Positions 9,612 through 18,233 of a DNA stretch of 64,000 bases are shown here, piece after piece. Below the pieces are notes generated by a model, which was not told the DNA's origin, did no database searches, and was given only the letters and a program-made list of their open reading frames with translations. The position numbers were made by a program, and so were the translations under genes. Numbering within the stretch: the stretch's first letter is position 1; every line of letters begins with the position of its first letter. Source of the stretch: VXNJ01 sp965249595 (GTDB lineage: Bacteria > Chloroflexota > UBA11872 > VXNJ01); the NCBI GenBank assembly GCA_965249595.1, contig OZ252242.1:372001-436000 (forward strand). The letters run 5' to 3'.

Positions 9612-10029
9612 CGTGGACCGCCCAGTCGAATACCCCAAGCTTCCAGGCCACCAGGTCGGCAACCGCCAAGAAGATCACGAATATGGTCATCAGAGCGGCC
9701 ATGTAGATCTTTTCGCCCTGATCGGTCAGCGACGCAAAATGCACCGCCCATGGATACAGGAACACCAGCTCCAGGTCGAACGCGACGAACAGCATCGCCA
9801 CCATGTAGAACTTGACCTGATGCTGCCCGCGGGTGTCGCCGGTGGGGGGAAGGCCTGATTCGTAGGCCACCAGCTTGGCGCCGATATCGCGCGACGGACG
9901 CAATACGCCAGCGCCCACCAGACTCACAACCGTAAATCCAGTAATAATCACGGCCAAGATGACCGGACCGAGAAAATTCGGCAATCGCTGTACCTTTAGC
10001 TTTCGCTGCGCAGTTGGCGGGAAAATCAA
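9604..10029 (-). CDS. nuoA: NADH-quinone oxidoreductase subunit A
   Basis: First gene of the operon: a three-helix membrane subunit of complex I of 141 residues. The family loop is seen as AYESGLPPTGDTRGQHQVKF, followed by VAMLFVAFDLELVFLYPWAV with the conserved acidic residues of helix 2, then a third helix ending in LGVFDWA. The N-terminal 15 residues are basic and look like a cytoplasmic extension or an upstream start. The gene faces the divergent hydantoinase gene across a 152-base gap that must hold the operon promoter. Confidence 0.95.
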   Translation of the reverse strand: MIFPPTAQRKLKVQRLPNFLGPVILAVIITGFTVVSLVGAGVLRPSRDIGAKLVAYESGLPPTGDTRGQHQVKFYMVAMLFVAFDLELVFLYPWAVHFASLTDQGEKIYMAALMTIFVIFLAVADLVAWKLGVFDWAVHDD

Positions 10030-10181
10030 TTGCGAATCGCCCGAAATTTTATTCCCCCGCGATCAGAAATCTGTCCACCGCCCATGAATCTGCGCACAGC
10101 CAACGCGCCGAGAAGGCCCGATAGCGCGCTTCGAATCAGTCCAATTGCCGGACCGCACAGCGGATATCGGGCGGGCTGACG
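10030..10181. promoter_or_regulatory. Divergent intergenic region between nuoA and hyuA-like gene
   Basis: This 152-base gap separates the minus-strand nuo operon from the plus-strand hydantoinase gene, so it should carry both promoters. An A/T-rich stretch (gaaattttattccc, near 10043) is the only notable part. No convincing -35/-10 pair or operator was recognised. Confidence 0.45.
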
Positions 10182-12182
10182 ATGCGAAATCGGGACGATT
10201 TACGCGTCGGCGTAGACGTTGGAGGGACATTTACAGACCTGATCACCATGGGTGCCGACGGACCCCGGATTGCCAAGGTCCCCAGCACGACGCCGGATCA
10301 GGCGGACGGCGTATTGGCCGGCATTGCCGCATTGGCTGTCGCCTCGCCATCGGCGATCCTGCACGGTTCGACGGTGGCCACCAACGCGATTCTGGAGGGG
10401 CGCGGTGGCAGGACCGCCCTGGTGACAACCGAAGGGTTCACCGATGTGCTTGAAATCGCCCGCCAGAATCGTCCCCACCTCTACGAGATCGAACCGGTCC
10501 TGCCGGCCCCGCTCATCCCGCGCGACCTTCGGTTCGGCGTCAGAGAACGCACCGACGCCGCCGGGCAGGTATTGATTGAACCGCAAACCGCCGAACTGGC
10601 TCAGCTGGCCAAAACCCTCAAGGGTCTCGATATCGAAGCGGTGGCGATCTGCTTTCTCCATTCCTATGCCAATCCCGCCAACGAGCTGGCCGCGGCGGAG
10701 GGCTTGCGGGCGGGCGGATTGAATCGAATCAGCATCTCCAGCCAGGTGCTGCCTGAATTTCGTGAATATGAACGCACCGCCACGGTGGCCGCCAATGCCT
10801 ATCTTTCAGTTCCGGTCGAGAAGTACCTGGATACGCTGCGGCGCGAGGCGCCCGGACCGGTTTGGATAGTCCAGTCCAATGGCGGCCTGCTCACGCCGGA
10901 AGAGACCGAACGACTCCCGGTGCGAACGGTGTTGTCGGGGCCGGCCGGCGGGGTGACCGGAGCGGTCTGGGCGGCCGGGGTGGCCGGATTTGAGAACCTG
11001 GTCACGTTCGACATGGGCGGCACATCAACCGACGTTTCACTCTGCCCGGGAAATCCGGTTCGAACCAGTGCCGGAACGGTCGGCGATATCCCGATCGCAA
11101 TCGAGATGATCGACATTCACACCGTCGGCAGCGGCGGCGGCTCGATCGCCTGGGTAGATGAGGGCGGCGCATTGCGGGTTGGGCCGCGCTCGGCCGGATC
11201 AAATCCCGGCCCGGCCGCCTATGGCCGGGGCGGAGTGCTGCCAACGGTCTCCGATGCCAACGTCGTTCTGGGTCGTCTGCCGGCCGGCGTTCGCCTGGCC
11301 GGTCAACTAGAACTCAATGCCGAATTGGCCCACAGGGCGATTAAATCATTGGCCAATCAGTTGATTGGCCCGCGGCTCGACACCGCAGCCATCGCCTCGG
11401 CCATCGTGGATCTGGCCGAGGCGTCGATGGAGAGCGCCCTGCGCCTGATGACCATTGAAAGGGGCTACGATCCGCGAGGCTTCGCGCTGGTCGCCTTCGG
11501 CGGGGCCGGACCGCTGCACGCCTGCGAACTGGCCGCCCGTCTGCGGATGGACACCGTGCTGATTCCTTCCCATCCCGGAGTGCTTTCGGCACTGGGGGCC
11601 CTCGTGGCAGATCGGGTCCGGTCGTATTCGCGTACGGTGATGCTGCCGGCTACGGCCGAGAATTCCGGCGCGCTGACCGACGTGGCCGCCGAGCTCAGTT
11701 CCCAAGCCCGCCATGATCTGTCCGGTGAAGGCGAACCGATGCTCTCGCTCCAGCTTGACCTTCGATACCAGGGCCAGTCCTTCGAGTTGACGGTCCCCTG
11801 GCGGGAGGGCATCCTAACCGAGTCGGTCGAGGCCTTCCACCTGGCGCACGACCAGCGCTATTCATACGCAATGCCGCAGCGGGAGGTCCAGATAGTGGCG
11901 ATACGCCTGGACGCGGTTATCGTCACCCCATCGCCCGATCGCCCCAAAATCCGTGCCGGCGGGGCCCGGCCGGCGGCGATTGAATCGGGGAACGTTAATT
12001 TTTCGGGGATAGATCTGACCACGGCGATCTACTCCAGATCCAGTCTTGCCGCCGGTGACGAAATCGCCGGGCCGGCGGTGATATTGCAGGACGACTGCAC
12101 AACGGTTGTTCCGCCCAATTGGCGGGCTGACGTTGATCTGACCGGGATGCTGACGATCCGGCGCATGGCCGACGCCACATGA
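10182..12182 (+). CDS. Hydantoinase / 5-oxoprolinase subunit A family protein
   Basis: ATP-dependent ring-opening enzyme family (N-methylhydantoinase, acetone carboxylase beta or oxoprolinase A), 666 residues, near the usual 650-700. Seen in order: N-terminal actin-like ATPase motif VGVDVGGTFTDLI, the segment LHGSTVATNAILEGRGGRTA, a second phosphate-binding motif VTFDMGGTSTDVSL (about residue 280), GSGGGSIAWVD, and ERGYDPRGFALVAFGGAGPL (about 425-444). The usual partner, subunit B, does not follow; instead the next gene overlaps by four bases. The actual substrate cannot be decided from sequence. Confidence 0.88.
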   Translation: MRNRDDLRVGVDVGGTFTDLITMGADGPRIAKVPSTTPDQADGVLAGIAALAVASPSAILHGSTVATNAILEGRGGRTALVTTEGFTDVLEIARQNRPHLYEIEPVLPAPLIPRDLRFGVRERTDAAGQVLIEPQTAELAQLAKTLKGLDIEAVAICFLHSYANPANELAAAEGLRAGGLNRISISSQVLPEFREYERTATVAANAYLSVPVEKYLDTLRREAPGPVWIVQSNGGLLTPEETERLPVRTVLSGPAGGVTGAVWAAGVAGFENLVTFDMGGTSTDVSLCPGNPVRTSAGTVGDIPIAIEMIDIHTVGSGGGSIAWVDEGGALRVGPRSAGSNPGPAAYGRGGVLPTVSDANVVLGRLPAGVRLAGQLELNAELAHRAIKSLANQLIGPRLDTAAIASAIVDLAEASMESALRLMTIERGYDPRGFALVAFGGAGPLHACELAARLRMDTVLIPSHPGVLSALGALVADRVRSYSRTVMLPATAENSGALTDVAAELSSQARHDLSGEGEPMLSLQLDLRYQGQSFELTVPWREGILTESVEAFHLAHDQRYSYAMPQREVQIVAIRLDAVIVTPSPDRPKIRAGGARPAAIESGNVNFSGIDLTTAIYSRSSLAAGDEIAGPAVILQDDCTTVVPPNWRADVDLTGMLTIRRMADAT

Positions 12183-13234
12183 GCGACCTCGAGTCGCAAA
12201 TATTCAAATTGGTCAAAGCCAAACAATCTATTGGATTTGACGAATACATGGAATTGGCCCTCTATGGCCCCGACGGCGGCTATTACATGGGTGGCGGGAC
12301 CCCGTCTGATGATTACCGGACCGCGCCGGAGACCCATCCCGTGTTCGCGGCCATGCTCACGCGCCGCCTGGATCGCGCCTGGCGCCAATTGGGCCGCCCT
12401 GACCCGTTCGAGATCGTCGAATTGGGATGCGGCCCCGGAGTGCTGGCAAGCCAGGTTTTCAAATTCGCATCGCACCACCCCTGGGGGCCATCGCTCAGGT
12501 GGATGGGGGTCGAAGCCGGACCAGGCCGGCGACGCGCCGCCCAGCTTCGATGTCCGTGGGGAAGGTTTGCCGGCGGAACCGCATCGATTGAATCGGCACC
12601 GGCACGGGTCGTAATCGGGAATGAATTCCTCGACGCATTGCCCTTTAGGATCGCCCGCCGCCGCGGCGACTACTGGTGCGAATTGCGCGTGGTTGCCGGC
12701 GAGAACAACCGCCTTGAGCTTGTCGAGTTGCCGGCCGACTCCGATCTGGTTGATTACGGTCACAAGTGGGCATTGGGAGTTCCCGACGGCGGGACCTTCG
12801 AAGTGTGCAGCCGATTGCGCCGGCTCTTTGGCGAAATTACCAGATTGGCGGATTCGTTATTGGTCATCTTCATTGACTACGGTGGTTCAGCCGAGCAGGT
12901 CCATTCGACTCGTTTTGGCTCCGGCACTTCCCTCGGCTACCGGCGGATGAATGTTGTCACCGATCTCCTCTCAAGTCCTGGTCAAATCGATCTGACGGCC
13001 CATGTAAATTTCGACGCCGTCCACACGACGGCTGAAAGCTTCGGATTCAATTCCAAGGCGATAACCAACCAGGCCGAATATCTCGTCGAGTTGGGCATCG
13101 GCCAGTACCTGCCGGGTTTAATCGACCAACCGAAGGTAAATCGCGAAATTCTCGATCAAGAGCGTGACGCCGTATTGCGCCTTCTCGACCCCCGCGACAT
13201 GGGGTCATTCAAGGTTTTTGAAGCATCGCTGTAG
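12179..13234 (+). CDS. MidA/NDUFAF7-family SAM-dependent protein methyltransferase
   Basis: Class I methyltransferase of the COG1565/DUF185 family. Its mitochondrial member NDUFAF7 dimethylates an Arg of NDUFS2, the NuoD homologue, during complex I assembly. Visible are the family N-terminal motif ALYGPDGGYYMGGG (about residues 23-36), SAM motif I VELGCGPGVLASQ (about 80-92), and VIGNEFLDALPFRI (about 142-155). At 351 residues it is the expected length. It starts in an ATGA overlap with the upstream hydantoinase gene and lies about 2 kb from the nuo operon. A role in methylating NuoD here is inference from family and proximity. Confidence 0.85.
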   Translation: MSDLESQIFKLVKAKQSIGFDEYMELALYGPDGGYYMGGGTPSDDYRTAPETHPVFAAMLTRRLDRAWRQLGRPDPFEIVELGCGPGVLASQVFKFASHHPWGPSLRWMGVEAGPGRRRAAQLRCPWGRFAGGTASIESAPARVVIGNEFLDALPFRIARRRGDYWCELRVVAGENNRLELVELPADSDLVDYGHKWALGVPDGGTFEVCSRLRRLFGEITRLADSLLVIFIDYGGSAEQVHSTRFGSGTSLGYRRMNVVTDLLSSPGQIDLTAHVNFDAVHTTAESFGFNSKAITNQAEYLVELGIGQYLPGLIDQPKVNREILDQERDAVLRLLDPRDMGSFKVFEASL

Positions 13235-13432
13235 TTGGTAGCGCATTGAATTTGAATTCCAAAATGGAACCAGCATTTATTTGCTGCCTTACGTCATGAG
13301 TACCCAGATTTCAATGAATCCATATCTTTTCTTTGCTTCGACAGCCGTGCCAGGTGGGGACCGGCCACCCAGTTGATCTAGCCGCGGAATACCGCGTTAG
13401 TCTGGGTGCAGCATTGCCATTTTTGCGCTTGA

Positions 13433-13978
13433 ACATTCCCCTTACGACACGGCACCCTCATTCACGAAAACCGCCCACAAATCGGATTCATCGACTTCCT
13501 TGGATTCGTTCTCTTTGGTCTGATAACGCTTGGAATCTACAGGATCTGGTGGACTTTCAGCAGGATTGAACGCTTGTACCGCAACCATAGTGAGGTCCCG
13601 TCGCCAGTTGGCTTTGGTCAATTCTTGGGTTTTATCGCCTTGACTGTGATCACGCTCGGAATCTATGGAGGATGGTGGATCTTCAGCCGAATTGAACGCC
13701 TCTACCGCAACCATAGTGAGGTCCCGTCGCCAGTTGGCTTTGGTCAATTCTTGGGTTTTATCGCCTTGACTGTGATCACGCTCGGAATCTATGGAGGATG
13801 GTGGATCTTCAGCCGAATTGAACGCCTCTACCGCGATCGATTCGAGGATCCGTCGCCTGTCGGCTTTGTCCAATTTTTGGGATTTATCGCCTTGAGCATA
13901 GTCACGCTGGGGATCTACCCGATTTGGTGGACTTTCAGCCGAATTGAACGCCTATACATTGCAGGCAGAATCTGAACC
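13433..13978 (+). CDS. Tandem-repeat membrane-segment protein (DUF4234-like units), start unclear
   Basis: The open frame from 13433 to the stop at 13976-13978 encodes four copies of a 42-residue unit: a hydrophobic helix plus FLGFIALTVITLGIY..WW.FSRIERLYR. The TLGIY..WW pattern resembles DUF4234 membrane proteins. The units start near 13455 (diverged), 13577, 13703 and 13829; units at 13577-13702 and 13703-13828 appear identical base for base, so one is a recent tandem duplicate. No ATG or GTG opens the frame; the first usable start is TTG 13574, inside the repeats, so the 5' end may be lost or use a rare codon. Function unknown. Confidence 0.5.
13577..13954 (+). repeat. Three tandem 126-bp units, first two apparently identical
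   Basis: Period 126 bases, an exact multiple of three, so the coding frame is preserved. Copies at 13577 and 13703 match throughout by eye; the copy at 13829 and a partial copy before 13577 are diverged at many positions. The sharp contrast between identical and diverged neighbours points to a recent duplication of the central unit. Confidence 0.9.
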
Positions 13979-14150
13979 ATCGCAAGGACTGCGCCCGGCT
14001 TTAGCGACTGTGGATCACATCCTCCGGTTGACTGAAACTTAACCCGGTCTGGATAGCGATCCGGTGTGTAAGCGCCCGAATCGGGAATCGGAAAGCTCGA
14101 TAGGGGAAACTGCAGGTTCAAAACCCAGAATTCAATCTATTGTATCCTGC

Positions 14151-14191
14151 CTTAAGACCGTCAGTCAAACGAATTGACTGACGGTCTTAAG
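14151..14191. terminator. Perfect 18-bp inverted repeat between convergent genes
   Basis: CTTAAGACCGTCAGTCAA is followed by a five-base loop (14169-14173) and its exact complement (14174-14191). It lies between the plus-strand repeat gene and the minus-strand prepilin peptidase, which converge here, so a bidirectional terminator is the simplest reading. There is no long T-run after either arm, so a protein-binding site or transcript-stabilising hairpin remains possible. The rest of 13979-14268 shows no gene. Confidence 0.65.
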
Positions 14192-14268
14192 TTCGCCGGT
14201 CAATTCAGCCGAACGAACAAAGATCTGGCATCTTGGATCGATGCCCTTCTCCGTGGCTGACCTTTGCT

Positions 14269-14709
14269 TCAATACCATTTCGCGGTCGCTATGACACCAG
14301 AAATCAATGCCAATTGGCCGATTAGCGCAAACGGAGCCAACGGTATTTTCGCATCACAGTTGACCTTTCCGTCGCGCACCGCGGCAATTTTGATCACTGC
14401 CAAATAGGCTGTTGCAAAAAAGCTGGCCAATCCGATTACCGCCATGGCTGATGTCGGACCGGTCAACGCTCCTAGTGCCGCAATGAGCTTGACGTCGCCG
14501 ATCCCGATTGATCCAGGCCGGACCATGTTGGGGAACCACATCAGAAGGCCGCTAATTAGCATCCCAGCTAATGGCAATAGCACTTCCTGTCGCCATACCG
14601 CAAGCAGTAAGCCCGCACCGGTTGAACCAAGGGTCAGCCAATTGGGAATCCGCCGGTATCGGCAATCAAACCAGGTCGCTGCGACTAGAGTTGCGATCAC
14701 CAATACCAA
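14269..14709 (-). CDS. Prepilin peptidase, short A24 (CpaA/TadV) type
   Basis: Membrane aspartyl protease that cuts the leader from Flp-type prepilins. The two catalytic Asp contexts are visible: FDCRYRRIPNWLTL near the N-terminus and GIGDVKLIAALGALTG (about residues 69-84). The 146-residue length and the lack of a Cys-rich N-methyltransferase domain match the stand-alone CpaA/TadV form rather than PilD. It is the last gene of the long pilus/secretion run, 38 bases after tadC, so it likely processes the Flp and TadE-like proteins encoded upstream. Confidence 0.88.
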   Translation of the reverse strand: MVLVIATLVAATWFDCRYRRIPNWLTLGSTGAGLLLAVWRQEVLLPLAGMLISGLLMWFPNMVRPGSIGIGDVKLIAALGALTGPTSAMAVIGLASFFATAYLAVIKIAAVRDGKVNCDAKIPLAPFALIGQLALISGVIATAKWY

Positions 14710-14747
14710 TGCTGCAAACGTTGTCGGATCAGCGTGCCAGTTCTCGA

Positions 14748-15476
14748 TCAGGCGCTCAATCCGGCCAGCATGCCGATAAATAGCGGGGCCAGCACCAGGG
14801 CCAGAAACGCCGGCAGATAACAGACCGCAATCAATAGTTGTGCCCGCGTTTGCGCTCGGCCGGCCGCCGCGTCCGCGCGTCGCCGGCGAGCCAATGAAAA
14901 TTCGAACTCCGACCGCGCCAGCGTTTCTTCCAAACCGGTCCCCAATCGGCGGGCCTGGGCGATCGAGCGCGCCAATATGTCAATCTCCAAAGACCCCAGG
15001 TCACGTCCCAATTCGGCCAGCGCCGCATCTATCGGACGCCCCAGGGCGTAGGCCGCCAGGGTTCGCCGCAGACGCGTTCCCAATTCACGGTCGGTCAACG
15101 GCGAAGCCGCTATCTGGCCAAGCGCCTGCTCGAGCCCAGTACCCATTGCGATAAGCGCCCGCAGTTGCGCAATTAGCGCCGGGATACGCTTTAACATCCG
15201 CGCTTTGGCGGCTCCATCACGCCGATCGGCCAGGGCTCGCGGGGCCAGGAATCCAACTACCGGGCCAACCGCCGCCAGCGCCAATCCAAGAACCTGCGCG
15301 GACCGCATCACCAGCAGGCCGATCGCAATAAAGACCAATGCGGTGCCTATTTGTAAAAGCAGCCCGCGCCTGATCGGCCCGGCGCTGGCAAACCGATCTT
15401 GGACCCAGCCTAGGGCCGCATAGCCAACCAGCGACATGGCGATCGCTAGCAGGATCGGAATGACTGGCAGCGTCAT
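14748..15476 (-). CDS. tadC: TadC-like type II/IV secretion system F-domain membrane protein
   Basis: Inner-membrane platform protein of Tad/Flp pili, 242 residues. It has hydrophobic helices at about residues 5-25, 37-85 and the C-terminus (LLIAVCYLPAFLALVLAPLF), flanking a cytoplasmic T2SSF domain (ALIAMGTGLEQALGQIA to ETLARSEFEF). It overlaps tadB by four bases (ATGA), the normal tadB-tadC pairing. The assignment as tadC rather than a second tadB rests on order and on its position after tadB. Confidence 0.85.
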   Translation of the reverse strand: MTLPVIPILLAIAMSLVGYAALGWVQDRFASAGPIRRGLLLQIGTALVFIAIGLLVMRSAQVLGLALAAVGPVVGFLAPRALADRRDGAAKARMLKRIPALIAQLRALIAMGTGLEQALGQIAASPLTDRELGTRLRRTLAAYALGRPIDAALAELGRDLGSLEIDILARSIAQARRLGTGLEETLARSEFEFSLARRRRADAAAGRAQTRAQLLIAVCYLPAFLALVLAPLFIGMLAGLSA

Positions 15477-16330
15477 TCGCTCGGGCGCGTCCAGCGCCAG
15501 AACAATACGATTCCCAGAAATTCGAGGGCCAGTCCGATCGGCAATAAAACCGTGCGCCCCACATCCAAATCGAATACCGATTGACCGTGCGGCGAAGTCT
15601 GCGCCAACCAGAGCGAAATCGCCGGAATCGCCCCGGCCACAACGTACAACTGAACCGCGACTCCGCGCGTACGCTCACGAAGATCTACCCGCGCCCGCAG
15701 CGACTGCTCGAGCTCGTCGCACAGCCCATCAACGACCGATGCCGCGGTTTCACCGACCGACCCGTGAGTTGCGACCTGCGAGAGCACGCCAAGCATCAGG
15801 GCAAGTTGGGGATTTCGAACGATTGCCGTTTGACCGGAAAGGGCGCGGGCCAGCGGGAGATCGAGCCGAAATCGCTCACCGGCCCTCTTTAGCGCCCGCT
15901 CAACCGGGCCATCGCCGGCCGCCGCCGTGCCTTCAATCGAGCGGTAGAGGTTTTCCCCGGCGCGAAGGTGAGCCGATATCGCCCGGCCGGCGGCAATTGC
16001 CGCTCGTCCCGTCGATTCCTGCTTCGATCCGGCGCGCAGGGCGATTAGAAGCAGTGGAGAGGCGGCCGCAACAATGCCGGCCATTAGCGCCAGGGGCGGT
16101 GAAAAATTCCAGAGCAGGCGTGCGGCGAGGAGTCCCAGGCCGAGGGCTGCGGCGGCAACGATTGGGACCGGTACGGGCAGCTTGGATCCGGCCACGACCG
16201 CATCCAGCCAACGCCAGGCTGGCTGGTCGGTGAGTCTTTGCCAGGCCCTTGTGCCCAATGGCGTGCCGGCGAGCAGCAAAGATGCCAGGGCGGCCAGCAT
16301 CAACAACATTGGAGACGTGATTGCGGTCAT
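15473..16330 (-). CDS. tadB: TadB-like type II/IV secretion system F-domain membrane protein
   Basis: Inner-membrane platform protein, 285 residues. It starts with a hydrophobic N-terminus (MLLMLAALASLLLAG), has two helices around residues 50-95, a T2SSF domain with ISAHLRAGENLYRSIEGTAA and GVLSQVATHGSVGETAASVV, and two C-terminal helices. It overlaps the tadA ATPase gene by four bases and tadC by four bases, so the three are translated as a block. Confidence 0.86.
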   Translation of the reverse strand: MTAITSPMLLMLAALASLLLAGTPLGTRAWQRLTDQPAWRWLDAVVAGSKLPVPVPIVAAAALGLGLLAARLLWNFSPPLALMAGIVAAASPLLLIALRAGSKQESTGRAAIAAGRAISAHLRAGENLYRSIEGTAAAGDGPVERALKRAGERFRLDLPLARALSGQTAIVRNPQLALMLGVLSQVATHGSVGETAASVVDGLCDELEQSLRARVDLRERTRGVAVQLYVVAGAIPAISLWLAQTSPHGQSVFDLDVGRTVLLPIGLALEFLGIVLFWRWTRPSE

Positions 16331-17580
16331 ATTGCCAGCTGAGCGCGGAATCGGGAAAGCGTGCGCTGGCCCGGCTGGTACTGGGGATCAGTTTGAAATC
16401 CCTGAGTCGGGTCCCATCTGATTACCGGACGCAGGTCGTATCGTTCGCCATCCAGCCCGGCCAGTTCAACCACCTCACGCACCACTCGCCGCCCGGAATC
16501 AAGCCTGGATAGCCAAACCAGGTAGTCGAATGCACGAGCGATCGGCTCGCGCACATCCAGCGCCCCGAACCCGGCGTGTTCACGCCGTATCAGCATCTCC
16601 AGTCGCCCCAGGGCGTCCACCGCCCCGTCGGCATGGATCGTAGACCCGGAACCGGGATGGCCGGTGTTTAAAGCCTCGACGGTTACGTAGGCCTCGCGCG
16701 GCGTGCGGATTTCGCCAACCACCAGTCGATCGGGGCGCATCCGCAGCGCGTTGACCACCAGGTCCGCCACCGCAACCCGCCTTGAGCCGGTGCTGGCTCC
16801 GCGCCGGTCATGGACGCACTGTAAACGAACCACATGCCCGCCGCTGGGAACGGGTAGTTCCTGGGTGTCCTCGATTACCACCAGCCTCTCGTTTGCTGGC
16901 ACGTGGGCGAGCAGCGATGCCAGAAACGTCGACTTGCCGGCACCGGTCGAACCGGCGATCAGGAAGTTGCAACGCGACTTGACCGCGCGTTCGAAAAGTT
17001 CCGCCATCATCGAATCGATACCCCCGCTGGCGGCCCACGAATCGGGGGTCCCCCTCAGCGGCCGCAGCTGCTTGCGGTGGCGCCGAATCGACATGCACGG
17101 GCCGCCGACCGGAGCGATCACCAGATTGGCCCGCGATCCGTCGGCCATCAGGGCGTCCACGCAGGGAGTTTGCAAACTGAGCGACCGCCCAACCAGCGCG
17201 GCAATTTTTTCCATCAGGCCGGTCAGCTGGGCCGGGCTGCGAAAAACCTCGCCCGTACGCTCCAACCGCCCGGCCCGTTCGACCCATATTTCCTCGGGAC
17301 CATTGACCAATACGTCAGAAACGTGAGGGTCTGAGAGCAGCCGATCAAGTGGACCCAGACCCACCAATTCGGCCAGCAGGGCGTCAATCCGCTCATCATC
17401 GGCCCGCTCGATCGCATCCTGGGCGGCGAGCAATTCGGCCAGCAGGATCCGCAATTGATCACGCGTCGTATCGTCGATTGCAAACGGGTCCAACTGATCA
17501 AGCGGGGCCTGCGCCAGCAGCTGCTCACGCAGAAAATCAAGCTGGACCGCAAATGCCCGGTCTTTCTCGCCGGACGTCAT
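16327..17580 (-). CDS. tadA: TadA/CpaF-family pilus assembly ATPase
   Basis: Hexameric secretion ATPase that powers Flp pilus assembly with TadB and TadC; 417 residues. Visible in order: N-terminal helical domain with ELVGLGPLDRLLSDPHVSDV, Walker A AGSTGAGKSTFLASLL (about residues 209-224), ERLVVIEDTQELP (Asp box), ALRMRPDRLVVGEIRTPREA (Walker B region with Glu), and TGHPGSGSTIHADGAVDAL (His box). All key residues are present. Four-base overlaps join it to cpaB upstream and tadB downstream. Confidence 0.94.
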   Translation of the reverse strand: MTSGEKDRAFAVQLDFLREQLLAQAPLDQLDPFAIDDTTRDQLRILLAELLAAQDAIERADDERIDALLAELVGLGPLDRLLSDPHVSDVLVNGPEEIWVERAGRLERTGEVFRSPAQLTGLMEKIAALVGRSLSLQTPCVDALMADGSRANLVIAPVGGPCMSIRRHRKQLRPLRGTPDSWAASGGIDSMMAELFERAVKSRCNFLIAGSTGAGKSTFLASLLAHVPANERLVVIEDTQELPVPSGGHVVRLQCVHDRRGASTGSRRVAVADLVVNALRMRPDRLVVGEIRTPREAYVTVEALNTGHPGSGSTIHADGAVDALGRLEMLIRREHAGFGALDVREPIARAFDYLVWLSRLDSGRRVVREVVELAGLDGERYDLRPVIRWDPTQGFQTDPQYQPGQRTLSRFRAQLAI

Positions 17581-18233
17581 CGGGAAGCCTCATCAGGCAG
17601 GATCGGGGCGGCCAGGACAAACCTATGGGTTTCGACGCGGGTCACCACCGCTTCGACCAATTCGCGCGGAAGGGCCAGAAGCGCCGATTCCATCAATTCG
17701 GAGCGCGACCCGTCCTCTCCCGCCAGCGCCGTTTCGCCACGACCGTTGCGCAGAGACACCACCCGGGCGGCGGGGGCGATCACTTCGGCCGGACCATTGC
17801 CCCGCTGCGGGACGGCGTAGAGATCGACCAGTTGACCGGGCCCCATCGCCCCGCCAAGGGCGTGTTCAAACTTGAGTGGAACGGCGATCAAAGTCAAGCC
17901 CTTAGCCGTGGGCAGGGTGCCGCCAGCCAACCCTTCGGCGGAGCCGCTGGCCAGGTTGTCAGGGAGCAGATACTGCCCTTTGACCAGTGGCCCGCGGGCA
18001 TGGCTATCGATGGCATCCCCAGCATCGGTCACAGTCCCGGGCGGAATAGCCGACCGCTCGACTTCGACCGTTCGCAGATCGCTCCCTTCAATGCGGGCCC
18101 CGGCGGCGACCGACCGCGCCAACACGATCGCCGAACCCTTGCCGGTTGCGCTTGTGGCGACAATCGCCGCAGCCAGCCCCAATAGGAGGGCAACCGCCAG
18201 CATGGCCGCTCGAATCTTGGTATTCGAATTCAT
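17577..18233 (-). CDS. cpaB: CpaB/RcpC-like pilus assembly protein (SAF domain)
   Basis: Periplasmic or surface-anchored Flp pilus factor, 218 residues: an N-terminal helix (MLAVALLLGLAAAIVAT), then a SAF-type domain with VLARSVAAGARIEGSDLRTV and LVKGQYLLPDNLASG, then RcpC/CpaB-like LIAVPLKFEHALGGAMGPGQ with VDLYAVP. Length is a little shorter than classic CpaB (about 250-300). No secretin (RcpA/CpaC) gene is present in the run, in keeping with a cell without a classical outer membrane secretin. Overlaps neighbours by four bases on both sides. Confidence 0.82.
   Translation of the reverse strand: MNSNTKIRAAMLAVALLLGLAAAIVATSATGKGSAIVLARSVAAGARIEGSDLRTVEVERSAIPPGTVTDAGDAIDSHARGPLVKGQYLLPDNLASGSAEGLAGGTLPTAKGLTLIAVPLKFEHALGGAMGPGQLVDLYAVPQRGNGPAEVIAPAARVVSLRNGRGETALAGEDGSRSELMESALLALPRELVEAVVTRVETHRFVLAAPILPDEASR

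Noticed and set aside
13442..13873. Minus-strand open frame of 143 codons with repeated residues
   Set aside because: It is the antisense of the 126-bp repeat gene; its regular pattern only mirrors the repeats on the plus strand.
13577..13954. CRISPR-like tandem array
   Set aside because: The units are 126 bases, directly adjoining and coding, with no spacers.
14050..14130. tRNA-like T-arm (GGTTCAAAACCC)
   Set aside because: No matching acceptor, D-arm or anticodon stem could be drawn around it.
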